This document shows, piece after piece, positions 36,478 through 48,545 of a DNA stretch of 64,000 bases. This stretch comes from Phlebiopsis flavidoalba. Taxonomy: Eukaryota > Basidiomycota > Agaricomycetes > Polyporales > Phanerochaetaceae. The translations under genes and the position numbers were made by a program. Numbering within the stretch: position 1 is the stretch's first letter; the number at the start of each line of letters is the position of its first letter. Under the pieces are notes generated by a model. The model ran no database searches. It was not told where the DNA came from and saw only the letters and a list, made by a program, of their open reading frames with translations. Where the stretch lies: the NCBI GenBank assembly GCA_035772785.1, contig JAOCPU010000027.1, forward strand, positions 186,001-250,000. Direction: 5' to 3'.

Positions 36478-37910
36478 ATGCCCCCGCGAAACTGTGCGCT
36501 CTGCGACAAGGCTCGTGCCATACTCAAGCGACCAAAGACGGGGCCCAACAAATATGCAAAGACTGCCTTCTTCTACGTTTTCGAGACCGAAGTGCATAAC
36601 ACTATCACCGAGGGCGCAGCTATTCAAGCGATGGTGGCTGGGGCACAGGAGTAGCGATCGGTGCTTCAGGTGGTAAAGGTGAGAAACTTATCACTGTGGA
36701 TCCCAGCTGCACGTACTGATGTTGGACGTTGAAGATTCCACTGTTCTGGCTACGTGATGAAGACGCTAAATGACCGCTACCAGTATGGCCTCGAGTTGTT
36801 TCTATTGTCGATTGATGAAGGTATAACTGGCTACCGAGACGATTCACTGGAGGTATGTGTAACATGACGAGCCCATGTGTCCTATTTCTATTGACCCTGT
36901 TCTATGCGACCGTAAAGCCGTAACCAACAGCAGTACGACATGCCTCTGAAGATTTTGTCTTATGATGCAAACTGTACGGGTGGACTATGGATGCTATCGT
37001 CTCCAAAGTAGGGAAAAAGAACAACTGCACCTTCTGCGGCGTCTTTTAGACGGCAAGCACTGGACAGAGGTTGCCGCCATGCTCAACGTAGACCATATTG
37101 TTACGGGTCACAACGCAGACGACATAGCCGAAACTGTACTTATGAACAGTCAGTGATGTCAACACCTTTTACCAATTTTTATACTAATCACTCTGTCCAG
37201 TAATGCGTGGAGACATTGCTCGTCTGGGTCGTTGCACCTCAATATGTACTCAGGGTCTGAAGACACGATCAAACGATCAAAGCCGTTCAAGTATGCATAC
37301 GAAAAGGAGATTGTCATGTGCGTAGTCGTTGCAGTATCTCTTTAAACCATACAATGACCCTTCTCACAGGTCACGCATACTTCAAGAAACTTGACTATTT
37401 CTCTACGGAGTGCATCTCATTCCCCCGACGCATATCGAGGTCACGCACGAGTGTTTCTCAAAGATCTAGAAGCTGCTCGGCCAAGTGCTATCATTGACAT
37501 TATCCACTCTGGAGAAGCATTCGAGATCAGGAGGGAGGTCAAAAGTACAACGCAGAAGATACAGCGTAAGATCCTCATTTTTGGGGGAGCCTTGCATCCA
37601 TACCCCCGTTCAAACCTCTCACACGCGCACTCTAGAAACTTTACGCAAAGAGATGCGGATACATGTCAAGTAACGAGCTGTGTAAGGCGTGTAGTTCCTG
37701 TTAGAAGGTCTGGTAACGTGGGGTCCCCCCAAGCCGCCATTGTCAGTATGATTTCCTCTGCGCCCTGTCAACCGTATCACTGTGCGGAAGCACTGACGGC
37801 GTATGTTCGTAGACTGACCGTGCCGCAAGAAACTGGCCGGCGAAGGCAGCCTCCGGAGAACCTGCGCACGATTCCTTATTTCCAGAGACCAAGTGCACAG
37901 CTGCCATTGA
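36478..37910 (+). CDS. NCS6: cytoplasmic tRNA 2-thiolation protein Ncs6/Ctu1
   Basis: Ncs6 is the PP-loop ATPase that, with Ncs2, installs the 2-thio group on the wobble uridine of Lys, Glu and Gln tRNAs. The start [20 protein letters not shown] gives the N-terminal zinc CxxC. Then come [25 protein letters not shown], an intron, and DSTVLA (together the SGGKDST PP-loop, about 36668-36755). Next are [20 protein letters not shown] (about 36779-36838), [12 protein letters not shown] (about 36932-36965) and [15 protein letters not shown] (about 37010-37050). [20 protein letters not shown] (about 37073-37130) follows, then [32 protein letters not shown] (about 37433-37492) and the second zinc motif [13 protein letters not shown] (about 37653-37695). 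The end is approximate: [12 protein letters not shown] near 37855-37892 may be the tail. Confidence 0.92.
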
Positions 37911-38095
37911 CGCGTCATGATCCCTTTGGCCATGCCACATACATACCTTCCATAGAGGTGGTTTCTACTTACCAACTTTCAGCATCGCTCCTTGTATTGA
38001 TATAATGTGATGTAACGATGAGAGAGTATGCTCTGTCCGAGAAGGCGAACTACAGTATTATAATATATATGTAGGATATACTTGGTGTTTTCATG

Positions 38096-39834
38096 TTAGT
38101 CAGGATGAACGCCATTCCCGTTGGCGTGCCCATTTCGTGTGCCCATTAGAATGTCCATTAGAGTAACCGTTGGCATATGACCATTGCCATTGGCGTGTTC
38201 ATTTACTTGCTTTCGCACCCTCCTCTCCGTCTCCAGCTTCGCAAATGCTTGGTATAACCCCTCACATTTATCGACCAGGGAAGTCGCCATCCTTGTCGTG
38301 CTTCGTCCACTGTAGCACCGGGATGGCGCCGTACGCGCTCTCGTCCACGCCAATCGGCCTCTGCAGGTGCAGAATTTGAGCGGGACGGACTCTCGCGCGC
38401 TGCTCCGCATTGAGCCCGTGCCTCCGCAGCGGTTTTCCATCCCTGTGTCTGCGTAGAGTGAGAGCGTGCTTTGGCTGTCATCCCAGAGAGAATTGGGTGG
38501 ATCGGATTTGCTCCGCCGGTGCGCGAAGGCGAGAAGGCTCGTTGGGATTGCACATCCCATGAGGGAGACAAGAGCGATGTGGGTCGCTGAGACGGCAGAC
38601 TCGTACGGCGTGATAAGGTGATATGGTGAGCCACACCAGCGGGCCTGTACGACGCATTGAGTGATTTCATTATGTCGCTAGAAGCCCCAACTAGAAACTT
38701 ACGATGTAGAAGAGTACGACCTTGAGGGTGTCGAAGGAAGGCGGTAGACCATGCCGTTTGTCATGTTACTGTGCACAATGCCAGGGTGTACGAGGTAATG
38801 CCGCACGACGTCGCTGCTCTCGCCGCCCCGGCAGGAGGAGACTTGCGCTGATTGAGCTTGCTGGCTCATGAGGTCGATTTCGTACTTTGTGCCCTCGTAA
38901 GAATGGTCCGTCTTTACAAGTTGCCAATCATCATGGTCGTACCAACACGGCTGGCCTTCTAACGAGCTTTTTGCCAGATGAGCCGCGCTGGTTCTGAGAA
39001 TTGCGACGAATATCTAGCGAAGAGCGGTCTGAGATGTCGATACTGCAATCGAATCTATGACTATGTGATATAGGAGTAAGACTTTGTAATGCGCACCATG
39101 ATATAGTGGCCGAATATATTGCTCTGCCAAGTACAACCGAGTCCCGTCTGCGCTGACCCTGCCCGTGTGCTGTAGCTTAAATGGTGGGGGAGCGTGATAG
39201 ACCAAATGAGCCCTCTGCTGAGGATGCTATGTATGTGCTGAGAGTTTGTCCACTCCGGTCCAGAAGGCGCAGCCAGCATTGCATATGAGGTGCGAGACGT
39301 ATGGATATCTTAGAAGAAACGAGTTTTGCACAATGTACGAGAGTCTTGACGAAAACACTTACCTACGTGCAACGCCTTCGCAGAACTTGAACACGGAATG
39401 CGCGACTGACATGTCGACTTCGTGGAAATTGACTTCCAGATTTCTCCGGAACGTGTCTGCATGCCCGTCGTGGTCTGCGCGTTTCCGCGCCTCGGCAATG
39501 CGTCGGTCGAGTCGTTGTAGCAGTTTCCGCTGGCCTCGAGAGCTTTCTTCTCGCTTCGACACGCCATGATCAGCGTAGCACCGTCGTAGGACGTTGTAGG
39601 AGCAACATCTTGAGGGCGCAGTCCCAGGAAAGAGTGACTTGAACTGACTGGTCATAAGTTGGCTCTGCGTCTGGAGGAGCCTTTTGAGAGAGGTTTGATC
39701 GAGCAACCGCTCACAAATCCCAAAGCCGACTCCGCTAATGACGTTCCGTTATACTGTTAGGCAAGAGGTAAGGAGCCAATTCGTGGGCGTACCTGTTCGC
39801 GCCAGTGACAATAATAATCGGGCGGGGAAGACAT
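38096..39834 (-). CDS. ERG27: 3-keto sterol reductase Erg27
   Basis: Erg27 is an NADPH-dependent short-chain dehydrogenase that reduces 3-keto sterols during C-4 demethylation in ergosterol synthesis at the ER or lipid droplets. The start MSSPP runs (with one frame correction) into IIIVTGA, and after an intron GVGFGICERLLDQ (about 39690-39740), the cofactor-binding glycine motif. Then come MACRSEKKALEA (about 39530-39567), NLEVNFHEVDMSVAHSVFKF (about 39380-39440), VSADG, QSNIFGHY (about 39095-39125) and HSYEGTKYEIDLMSQQ (about 38860-38910), which supplies the catalytic Tyr-x3-Lys. HYLVHPGIVHSNMTN (about 38755-38800) and LVDKCEGLYQAFAKLE (about 38225-38272) are typical downstream segments. The C-terminus is an unusual Asn/Gly/His-rich tail ending NGHANGNGVHPD. 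Several one-base shifts are needed. Confidence 0.82.
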
Positions 39835-40497
39835 AGCTATGGGACGTGGGGGGATGGTGAGGATGATGTCAAAGAGTAGTTCCCATGGATTATTCGCGCA
39901 CGAGTCGTAAGATTCACACTGGGCGCCTACACGCGACTCTCTCCCGCTGCCCGACGCTGGCGACGCGATGATTACTAGAAGTGGCAAGGTCATGGCCGCT
40001 GGGGAAACTACCCTGACCTCACGCTCACGTGATGTTGGCTTTTTCGCGCGTCGCTCGACGCCGTTCGTGCACATTTCGTTCTCCTTGCGAGATTACCGTA
40101 AGCCATCACTGTCCTGCGCGTCGCTTTGTCTCCCCCTGGGTCGACACGACGGCGTCGTGGTTGAGACTAATTAATGCGAAGCTAGCGTCAGACCCCACTG
40201 TCTTGCGTAGTGAGTACTACGTACGTTTGCCCGAACCCTCCCAACACTATTCAGCAAATCTACCCGCGAACTAACATGCTTATGCAACCTAAGCGTATAC
40301 GCGCATAGCTTCCTGTGCTCTTTAGCGTAGAAACGCGCAGTGTCAGTGACCTAGGTACCGCGCTGACTTCAGCTCCAAGCTTCCTGACTCTCTGTGTTTT
40401 GTCGGTGTACTGACAATTTACTGCCCAGACTAGCCAATTCTGTGACTTAATTTGGTGTCAATTACGTCGTTATCCGGACAATATCCTATTATTCTCA
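39835..40497. other. intergenic, divergent promoter region
   Basis: This lies between ERG27 (leftward) and the Arg/Ser-rich gene (rightward). No gene was recognised; short frames at 39968-40274 are not convincing. Confidence 0.4.
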
Positions 40498-43400
40498 TGG
40501 CACCTCCGCAAACGACCTCGTACTCGTGCTCAACGCCACGTCGGAGGGCCCTCGCCGGGGCATTCAAAGACGTATCACTCGGGCCGCGTACGCTCTCCTC
40601 ATCGCTCGCCCTCTCGTCGCAGCCCACGATACGCAGGCACATCGAGGATCTATTCACCGCGACGCTCCCGCTCTCCATCTCGTCAAAAGCCCTCATCAGG
40701 TCCTCCTCGCGTCGCTGCCCGCTCCCCATATCAGAGAGGCCGGTCCGGCTCCCCGAGGCCGCACTCTCTCTACTAACCTACGGGCCGTTCCCACTCTCGT
40801 GCGCCATCGACATGGCTCTCAGGGGATCGCTCCGGGACTCCCTGGACGCATATCATTCAGGTCGCCCGCGCACGCCCTACCCGAGAAGCTTTCACCTGGT
40901 TTCAGGGCGCGTTCCTCGCGTCGCTCGCGCTCTTCAAACAGGCAAGCCTCACCGAGTTCCTCGACGGCATACTCTCTACTACACTCTCGCTCTCTAGGCC
41001 ATAGACGTGCCTCCTCCACAGGTTCCATCGAGACGTACGAACTCGCGTGACTCTCAAATCACCGGGTCGGGAAGCTTCACTAGGTTCTACAAGAAATCTG
41101 TGCCTCGCTTCCTCGCGCTCTCCCTATAGACATGTCTCTACCCCAGGCTCCCCCGGGGCATATCACTCGCGCCATTCCCCTGCTCCTCACCGGAATGTCT
41201 CTCCAGTAACCTGCACGAACCAGTACGCCACGTCATCGACCTCTTGATCCTTGGGGCCTACCGCTTCGTGTCCCACCGCTTCGTGTCCCACCTAGAGTAC
41301 AGCCCTTCCCATGGTTTCTGGTTTTTCCCAACCCCCCCAGCCGTATGTCTTGATTCCTCAAGTGCCTGTGCCGGGCACTACCACGAACCATGCCGCCGCA
41401 GGCCCTGAATTCGCGAACGTAACATCGACTTCCCCAAGACACCGTGTCTAACAGCCTGGATGACAATGCCTGGCTGACGGGAATTGTCGAGGCATATACT
41501 GACGAATGGACAATGGGCCAGCATAAAGGCTCTAAATATACTGACTGGGTGCCAAAACCGGTCACTTGGACACTTTAACAAACATCGTCATGCGCTCCGT
41601 GATGGTCGATTTGGTCGCGAAGATCCTATCCTCTCGACCCCAGTTGGTATATCCAGCGAAAGTTCATTTGGTATTCATTCCGAAACGACGACCAAGCGAT
41701 GATCATCCCCGCGTCGTTACTGTGGAACACCCCTGATAAACGTTGTTTCGAACGTGTCGCAGAGGATCCTCAGGGCGGCTTCTATGGTCGCGTGAACAGA
41801 GAAACTTTCAAACATCTGCTGAACATCGTCAACACTATGTTGAGAACATGCAGATACTTTTTACGCGAAGCTGAAAGCAAAGCAAAGAGATCCAGAAGGG
41901 CAAGGACTAACGCTCAACAATGGCAGTTTGTCAAATCGGATAATGTCGACGCATTTGACCGCACATTCCGAGAGCTCAGGCCAAAACTCATGTTGGCCCT
42001 GGACTTTTTGTTTCGTGTGCCAAGCTTGCTGCAAGATTGCGTGGCCCAGTGGGGGCCATTTACATCGATGTTACGCAGAACTATGGGCGTGGATGGAGTG
42101 GGAGAAAGCGGATATGGGTCCTAGATCAACAAAAAAGCCCTTCGGACCCCTTGCCACTGCACTCAGGGACTGGACGGCTCCGGCGTGATGGGGGGCTTTC
42201 GTCGTAGACAGGCGAATTGCTGCTGATCTTTATCGCATGGGTGTACCGACCTGGTTCTTTGTCCTTCACACAGAGAGGCCAGGAGGAAAAATCCCTGTTT
42301 TAAGGAGAAAGGATTTCACCCCTCCGATACCCATTGCGCCCTGAAATCACTGGCTCGACGGGGGTCTACGCTCTCGCTGGACCACGACCACATTGGCAGC
42401 ATTTCGGGCCATCTCGCATGCTGTGCTTGATGTCAAGCGCGTGTCGAACTCTCCCTACGATTCATGAACCGGTGCAGTGGAAAACTCAAGGTATGAAAGT
42501 GGAAGCAGGTGCAGTCTTTACGCCCAGGTATGTTAAGACTTCCGATAGTTGAGGTTTTCTTTATTCATCTCAGTATAAAGAATATCTCATACGTCTCAGC
42601 GAAGACGCCAATCGCCTCGTGACCCCACGAGTCCCTGCTTGGCAGGAGGCCCTCCAGCGAATCGACTACCTTCACAGAGGGAGAAATGTATCACTATGGC
42701 TTTTGGGTGCCTGAGGTGGAACTACTTCTCGAGCCAACTAGCCCTCAACGGCTGTACGTCCATATTTGTAACTGGTTCAGGATTCGCTGTGCTGTGTTTA
42801 TGCAGTCTTCCAAACTTTTGCCGGTATACTCCTCCATCAACAATCATGTGGCGGTTTGTTTTTGCAGCGGGTCCCCCGAGTGGCGACCGAAGGAGGGGAT
42901 GATTTGTCTCTCAAGGGCACCCCCGCCCGCCCGCCAAAATATGCACATCATCCTCGAAAAATCTGTACCCACGTCGGGTGCAAGGGCACGTGCTGCCCGA
43001 AAGAACGACGCGACAACAGCAATCTGCAATGGAGGGAAACGTGCGAATACTTCAACCACAGTATTTGCGCGGTCCCTCGGTGACCTGGCAAACTCCCCCT
43101 TCCGACGTCCTTTAATGTGGAAGAACACTGTGTGATTACAGCCAGAGCACTTTGTCGGGTATCCCCTCTCTGGGCAAATAAAGAAGAGCCACCTGCAAGA
43201 AATCGGATGGGAGGCGGCGGAGCTGGCCTTCCGAATGGACCTGTACGAACTGGACAAAACTCTCACTCGTCGTGTGGAAGAACGACGAGGCCGAACGACG
43301 AGTTCTCATCTCCGCGGTTTACGCAGACAAGAGTTGTTTCGTTCCGGCAATGCAGAGAACCCTCTGCTCAAGGCCTTTTCGCACGGGATTTGCGACAACG

Positions 43401-43606
43401 CGTCGCCAGCTTAGAGGGCTTGCGCAAAGTGATGATTAGATGGTATGATCACCCGCCGAGCTTCGATCACCTCGAGCTCACGGCGGCGTCCCGATTCAAC
43501 CGAGCTTGAACAGTTTGAGCTCGACGCTGCGTTGTTACTCACTGCCCACCAGTTCTGGGAGGTCATGAGGAGGTTACCGATTGTGCCCCACTTTGCTCCA
43601 GAATAA
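40498..43606 (+). CDS. large Arg/Ser-rich protein of unknown function, frameshifted
   Basis: The N-terminal third (about 40540-41240) encodes Arg/Ser-rich sequence such as RSPHRSPSRRSPRYAG and SPRRSRSPSRQKPSSGPPR, with more than one frame open. A Pro-rich linker follows (VSGFSQPPQPYVLIPQVPVP, about 41310-41370). The folded part has ERVAEDPQGGFYGRVNRETF (about 41750-41810), RELRPKLMLALDFLFRVPSL (about 41970-42030), STKKPFGPLATALRDWTAPA (about 42126-42186) and AADLYRMGVPTWFFVLHTER (about 42222-42282). HWQHFGPSRMLCLM (about 42391-42432), GEMYHYGFWVPEVELLLEPT (about 42680-42740) and MDLYELDKTLTRRVEERR (about 43233-43290) follow. The end is HQFWEVMRRLPIVPHFAPE. It resembles, from memory only, a repeated family of Agaricomycete hypothetical proteins. 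No transposase or helicase motifs were seen. Frame changes occur throughout, so it may be a pseudogene copy. Confidence 0.6.
41261..41290. repeat. 15-base tandem duplication
   Basis: Two exact adjacent copies of CCGCTTCGTGTCCCA lie inside the Arg/Ser/Pro-rich part of the unknown gene. Being a multiple of three, it adds five codons without shifting frame. Confidence 0.85.
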
Positions 43607-44086
43607 GGTGAGCCATTTTGCACATCACGCATGGAGACAGCTGATACTCCGGCCCAGATTGTTTGCTTCCGGTACGAGCACGAGAGAAACTCTGCTCCTG
43701 AGTCCCCTAGAAGAGCATCTACGTTAAAAACATGATTAATGAGTGGTCACGGATCGAGATACCTGGCCAAGATAATACTGAGCGTACGATAAGCCTCTTG
43801 ATATCGTGATACTATACCCTTATGCACGCTGTAATTCGCATGTCTTGATTCGCGTTTGTGGCCGATAGAGCGCACGCTGAAGCCGGCGACTGCCCAATTT
43901 CTGGCCTAATTTATGCAGTTGCCGCTGGGGAAATCATGGTAGGTATCGAGCCACGACTACATCCACCCAACATATGCTCGACTGTCGACCCAACACAAAG
44001 AGATGACGCATCATGGACTGGCTATATGACACCAGCCGTAGAGATAGTTCTTAATTGTACCGTCGGCGGATTGCGCGCAAAGCGTA
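43607..44086. other. intergenic, between convergent gene ends
   Basis: This contains 3' flanks of the Arg/Ser-rich gene and of NOP58. A large + frame starting at 43858 runs into the reverse complement of NOP58 and was rejected. Confidence 0.4.
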
Positions 44087-46133
44087 CTAAAGAAGAGAAT
44101 ATACATATAATGAAAGTACGAGCACAACAAAACACACGATATATACCACTGCGACTATGCTTCCGACTTTCGTTCGCTTTTTCTTCGATGACTCCGCATC
44201 CGCCGTTGCTCGCAGCTTTTGCCTCCTTCTTTGCCTTCTTTCTTGCCTTGCGCTCCTCTTCCGTCTCGCCTTCGTGCTTATTCTTCTTGCTCTCTCCCTC
44301 CACCGCGTGTTTCCTCTTCTTGGGGCTCTCCTCATCAATGTCCATCTTGTCCTCATCCTCGTCATCACTATCTGCAGGCTTAGCCTCCTTCTCCGCCTTC
44401 TTCTTCGCCCGTCGCTCCTCCTTCGCCTTCTTCTTCTCCGCCTTGACGTCGAGCACAGCCTGCACCGCAGCTTCCATCGGCTCTCTCTGCGTCGGCATCA
44501 GGTCCACAGCATCCGCGCCGTTGTTGTATGTCGACGTCTCGCCCTTCATCTGGAATTTCTGCTGCTTCATTCCTGTCCGCGCCGCGCGGACACCAGCCGC
44601 GTCACCGCCCTGCTCGAGAGCACGGAGTCGCGCCTCGAGCTTGGCGCGGTTCTCGATGCCGATTGAGGGTGCTGTGGGCTCAGATTTTTCGTCGGCCTCC
44701 GTGAGGGCGTCGACACGTATTGAGAGCGCAGCCTTGTGGCGACCATATACGGGCCATCTTTCCCTTCAGCTTGGGAGGCGCTTGGCCGATGAGCGAGGCC
44801 TAGATTTATGTTGGTTAGAAGCCCGAGGAGAAAAGGAAGGCAACGTACGTGATAGATGAGACCGTATTTCGGCGTGTCGTGCTTCGTCTTCAGCGCACGG
44901 AAGAGTGCCTTCTCAGCACCCAGGATCTGAACGGTACTCGCAGGGTGCTTGGCCAAACTCAGCAGGCTGCCAGCATGGCTGATGAGGCGGGCGCCGACGA
45001 GTTCGCCGACGAGTGCGGTCAGGTTGGGTGCAATCGCGGACATGCGATTGCGGAGGTATTCTGCGAGCTGCGCTCGGTATGCATAAATCGCGATGACTTG
45101 GTCGCAGAGGGAGTGTATGTGTGCAATATCGGAGTCGGAGATTTCTGTACCCATGGAAATCTCGGCGGCTGCTTTTACGGTAGCCTCAAGGTCCTCGGGC
45201 AGGAGGACGGAAGAGAAGTCGGTCGACGCAGCGTTCGTTCGGAAACCTAATGAATGGTAAGGAAACCGAGAGAACAGATTATATGCATATGGGAACATAC
45301 CCATAGCCTTAATGACCTTGGCATACGCAAGGTTGTCGACAATGATTTTACCCATTTCTGGGAAGTGCCAACCGTACCACTCCTTGACACGCATAGCATA
45401 GATATTGATTTCCTTGTCAAGGTCGTCGAGAAGCGCGACAGCTTGTACAACCATGTGTGTCAACCTTGTCTGGCGAGAACTGTTCATTTGTGAACCTAAG
45501 TAGATAGTCAGGATGTAATGTATGCGGATGGAAGGTGCATTGATACATACCGTGACAGAGAGTGAGACAAACCCAAACTCATGGTCGCCAAATCCTTGGG
45601 TCAAGACCATCAAGGAGACTGGCGAGCTGGTTTCGAATACCGTAGTAAAGTTCAGGATGGTGCTCGGCCGTGACTTTGATACCCCAGCTTTTTTGTCGAT
45701 CGAGTGACCTAGGGAGACACGCTCAGCAGAAGCGAGATGTGACCGAGCAGACCCGAGCTTACTGAGTTTCGCCGGTCGGCCACCAGCAGCGACTCCTTTC
45801 CCTTTCCCTTTGTTTGACGATCTCATCTGACAAAAACTGCTTCAAGCCCTTGCCAAGCTTTCCCCTCCTTCCCTCCTTCATTGCGGTGTAGTCTTCAACG
45901 GCAGAGGCGGTCGAAGTGAACCGGTGTGAAGCGACTTGAAGCTTCAAGCTGGAAAACGAGACACGTATGAGTTTTTTCTCGCTCAAAGCATCTCTCACGC
46001 TAGGCAGACCATACAATTTTGTTTGCCTTCTCCGGAGTTTCGAATTCCTGCCATACATCATCGCTCTCCGCTTTTGCGAGTCGGTGACCTTGAAGAGACA
46101 GTAACCAAGTGACGTTTCGTAGAGGATGAGCAT
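44087..46133 (-). CDS. NOP58: box C/D snoRNP core protein Nop58
   Basis: Nop58 is a core protein of box C/D snoRNPs, which guide 2'-O-methylation of rRNA and pre-rRNA cleavage in the nucleolus. The start is [20 protein letters not shown]. Then come [19 protein letters not shown] (about 45880-45935), [23 protein letters not shown] and [23 protein letters not shown] sequence (about 45425-45460). The coiled-coil and NOP domain show [20 protein letters not shown] (about 45350-45410), [32 protein letters not shown] (about 44975-45035) and [20 protein letters not shown] (about 44870-44930). PKYGLIYH then leads to an intron. The C-terminal tail is Lys/Glu-rich with many KK/EE clusters (about 44160-44460). 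Few frame shifts occur. The exact C-terminal residues are uncertain. It is divergent from the carboxypeptidase gene, 301 bases apart. Confidence 0.94.
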
Positions 46134-46434
46134 TTTTGTCGTCTATGAGGGGTGAAAGAGAATGGATGGAAACGAGCGGACGGCCGGCGCTGCGTCCCCC
46201 GACAGTCGTGTAGCTAGCAGTGAAGTGCTATGAACCCGACAGAAATTTTTGGGTTTTCGCGAGGCAAGGGCGTGAGACTCGCGTCCAGAAACGGAAGGAT
46301 CCCGCTGGCCTGGCAGACGCCGAGGCGCTTGCCATTTGATGTTGACGTCCTTCACAGGCACACGCGGGACGGCATGGACGCGTTGATTGCGCTGAGAAAC
46401 GCGATATCATGACAAAACTGTCTTGCACTCGACC
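46134..46434. other. shared divergent promoter region
   Basis: The 301 bases between the NOP58 and carboxypeptidase start codons. The short frames here are not convincing. Confidence 0.4.
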
Positions 46435-48545
46435 ATGAAGGGCCTCTGGACGTTCATAAGTCTATTGGGAGCGGCACTGCTCCAAGCAAGCTTTGCAACT
46501 GCGGATGATGTGACGGATACCCTAAAGACTTTGTCAGATTCAGTCACTTCGCAGGGACGAGTATACGACCTTGAGACATCCAGAGTTCCGTGCTCATCAA
46601 GTGCGCCATCAAGAAGACAGAGTTTTGTGACCCGACTGTCAAGTGAGTTCGCCAAATTGCGTGTATATGCGTCCTCTAACATGGCCGCGACTCTCTCTGT
46701 AGCGTGTATACTCGGATACCTGGACGTCGACGATGGTGCAAAGCACATGTTCTTCTACTTCTTTGAAAGTAGGAGAAACCCTGCGAAAGGTTTGAACCAG
46801 ATTATCTGATCAAGGCATTACCCTGAACGAGGTCTGCAGACGATGTTATGATGTGGATACAAACGGCGGTACGGTTGGTAGCTCATACAAGGTAGATGTG
46901 TCTCACAGAAGTATTTGTTCTTCTAGGGCCAGGATGCTCTTCCGCAATGTGGGCCTTCTCATGGAACTAGGTAACGTAGAGAAGCGACTGTATTGAATGT
47001 GAATTCTCATTCGTCCTAGGACCGTGCAGTATCGACATGAAAAAACGTATCGTCTAATCGGGTACCGTCTGGAACCCCTATTCGTGGAATAACGAAGCAA
47101 ATATCTTCTTTCTGGATCAACCGTGAGTACTCTTCCCGCAGCCCGGACTGCCCGCAAGATCGACCTGTTGCAGCGTTGGGGTAGGATACTCGTATGCGGA
47201 CTATGGTGAGACGGTGGAAACCACTGAAGCTGCGGCCAAGAACATCCCACGCATTCATCAGTATCTTCTTTGAGACTTTCTCTCAGTTCTCAGGTCGTCC
47301 TATTCATCTCTCTGGAGAATCATATGGCGTACGGCACCCTCTTGCGCCTTTGTTACGTTGTTATTGACCGTGCTGAATTTCTGTGTTTAGGGCCGATATC
47401 TCCCTACCTTTGCTAGCTACATCCACGATCAGAACAGACTTGCACAATCGAAGGGGCTCTCTACCATCAACCTCAAGAGTGTGCTCATTGCAATGGCATC
47501 ACAGATGTGTCGACGTAAGTTTTTGGAGCAGGATCAGTGTGATGCACCTGTTCTGAACCGTGATTGTCAGCCTCTATGACGGTCGCTACGAAATCGAGTG
47601 TGGCATATCTGCACTGGAGGTGCCGTTCCAAAAAATCAGCACCTGTGTACAGATGAAGATCGCGGTAGGCCTGATCCGAGCCTTGAGGACCTGGTGCTGA
47701 TCAACGTCTGCTCAGCTTCCTCGATGCAACGCCGCTATGCGTAGGGGTTGTATTTGATTCCTTCGATGCACATCGACTGTCGAGCGGCTGTGGATTTCTG
47801 TGACTCCCAGCTCAGATGCAACCGGGATACTGGAACAGTGGTCACGTGAATCGTGGTCTGTAAGACACTATGATGACTCAAACGACGGACAGGCCGGAAC
47901 GTGTATGACGTCTCCAAGGTCGGTATCCAAGCTGGCTACTATCGAGGCGATATTGTGATCAGCTACTCACTATGTGTGGGATAGATGTGTCTCGGCGACT
48001 CTTTATGCTATTTGGAGAACTCGGTCATTACAAACTATCTTAATAGGCCCGATGTCCGTGAACTACTTGGCGTTGAGACGCCCAACAACTTTACGGCCTG
48101 CAGTCGCGAGGTCGGGACGAACTTCAAACGCGCACATGGACAAGTGGGCCGTCCCCGCACAGTTTTACGTCTCGGGCCTTCTGGAGCGCGGCATCCCCAT
48201 TCTCATCTACGCAGGCACCTACGACTGGCAGTGTAACTGGGTCGCGAACAAACTGTGGGTTGATAAGCTGGAGTGGAGTGACTGGACAAGAAGCCTTATA
48301 ACACGGCGGAATGGCGTTGACTTGGGTCGTGGACGAAAGAAGGCGCATGACGGAGAGACAAGAAATCCGGAGCGTTGACGTTCGCTACAATAAGGGCAGC
48401 GGGAGCACATGGGTGAGCTTGCATGCGGGGAGCGGGGGTCTCGGCGATAGGCTTGCTGACTGTGGTTACCCGACAGTTTCCTCACGACAAGCCTGCAGAA
48501 TCCTTCGCCATGGTCTCGCGCTGGGTAGCTGGAGAGGAGCTCTGA
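46435..48545 (+). CDS. serine carboxypeptidase, carboxypeptidase Y-like (S10)
   Basis: This is a vacuolar or secreted serine carboxypeptidase that removes C-terminal residues from peptides at acid pH. The start MKGLWTFISLLGAALLQASF is a signal peptide. Then come ILGYLDVDDGAKHMFFYFFE (about 46711-46770), a damaged copy of the NGGPGCSS oxyanion motif near 46853-46890, LMELG (about 46958), WNNEANIFFLDQP (about 47080-47120) and GVGYSYADYGETVETTEAAA (about 47177-47235). The nucleophile motif is GESYGG at 47314-47329. Next are GRYLPTFASYIHDQNRLAQS, IECG, PGYWNSG, NYLNRPDVRELLGVETPNNF (about 48034-48092), and AGTYDWQCNWVANKLWVDKL (about 48211-48270, catalytic Asp). PHDKPAESFAMVSRWVAGEE follows the catalytic His region. 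About ten short introns are inferred; frame shifts are frequent. Confidence 0.9.

Noticed and set aside
40498..43606. transposase
   Set aside because: No DDE triad, zinc-knuckle or terminal repeats could be identified, so a mobile-element call is not supported.
43858..44859. 333-codon + frame rich in Ser/Phe/Leu
   Set aside because: It mirrors the Lys/Glu-rich C-terminus and part of the NOP domain of Nop58 on the minus strand.
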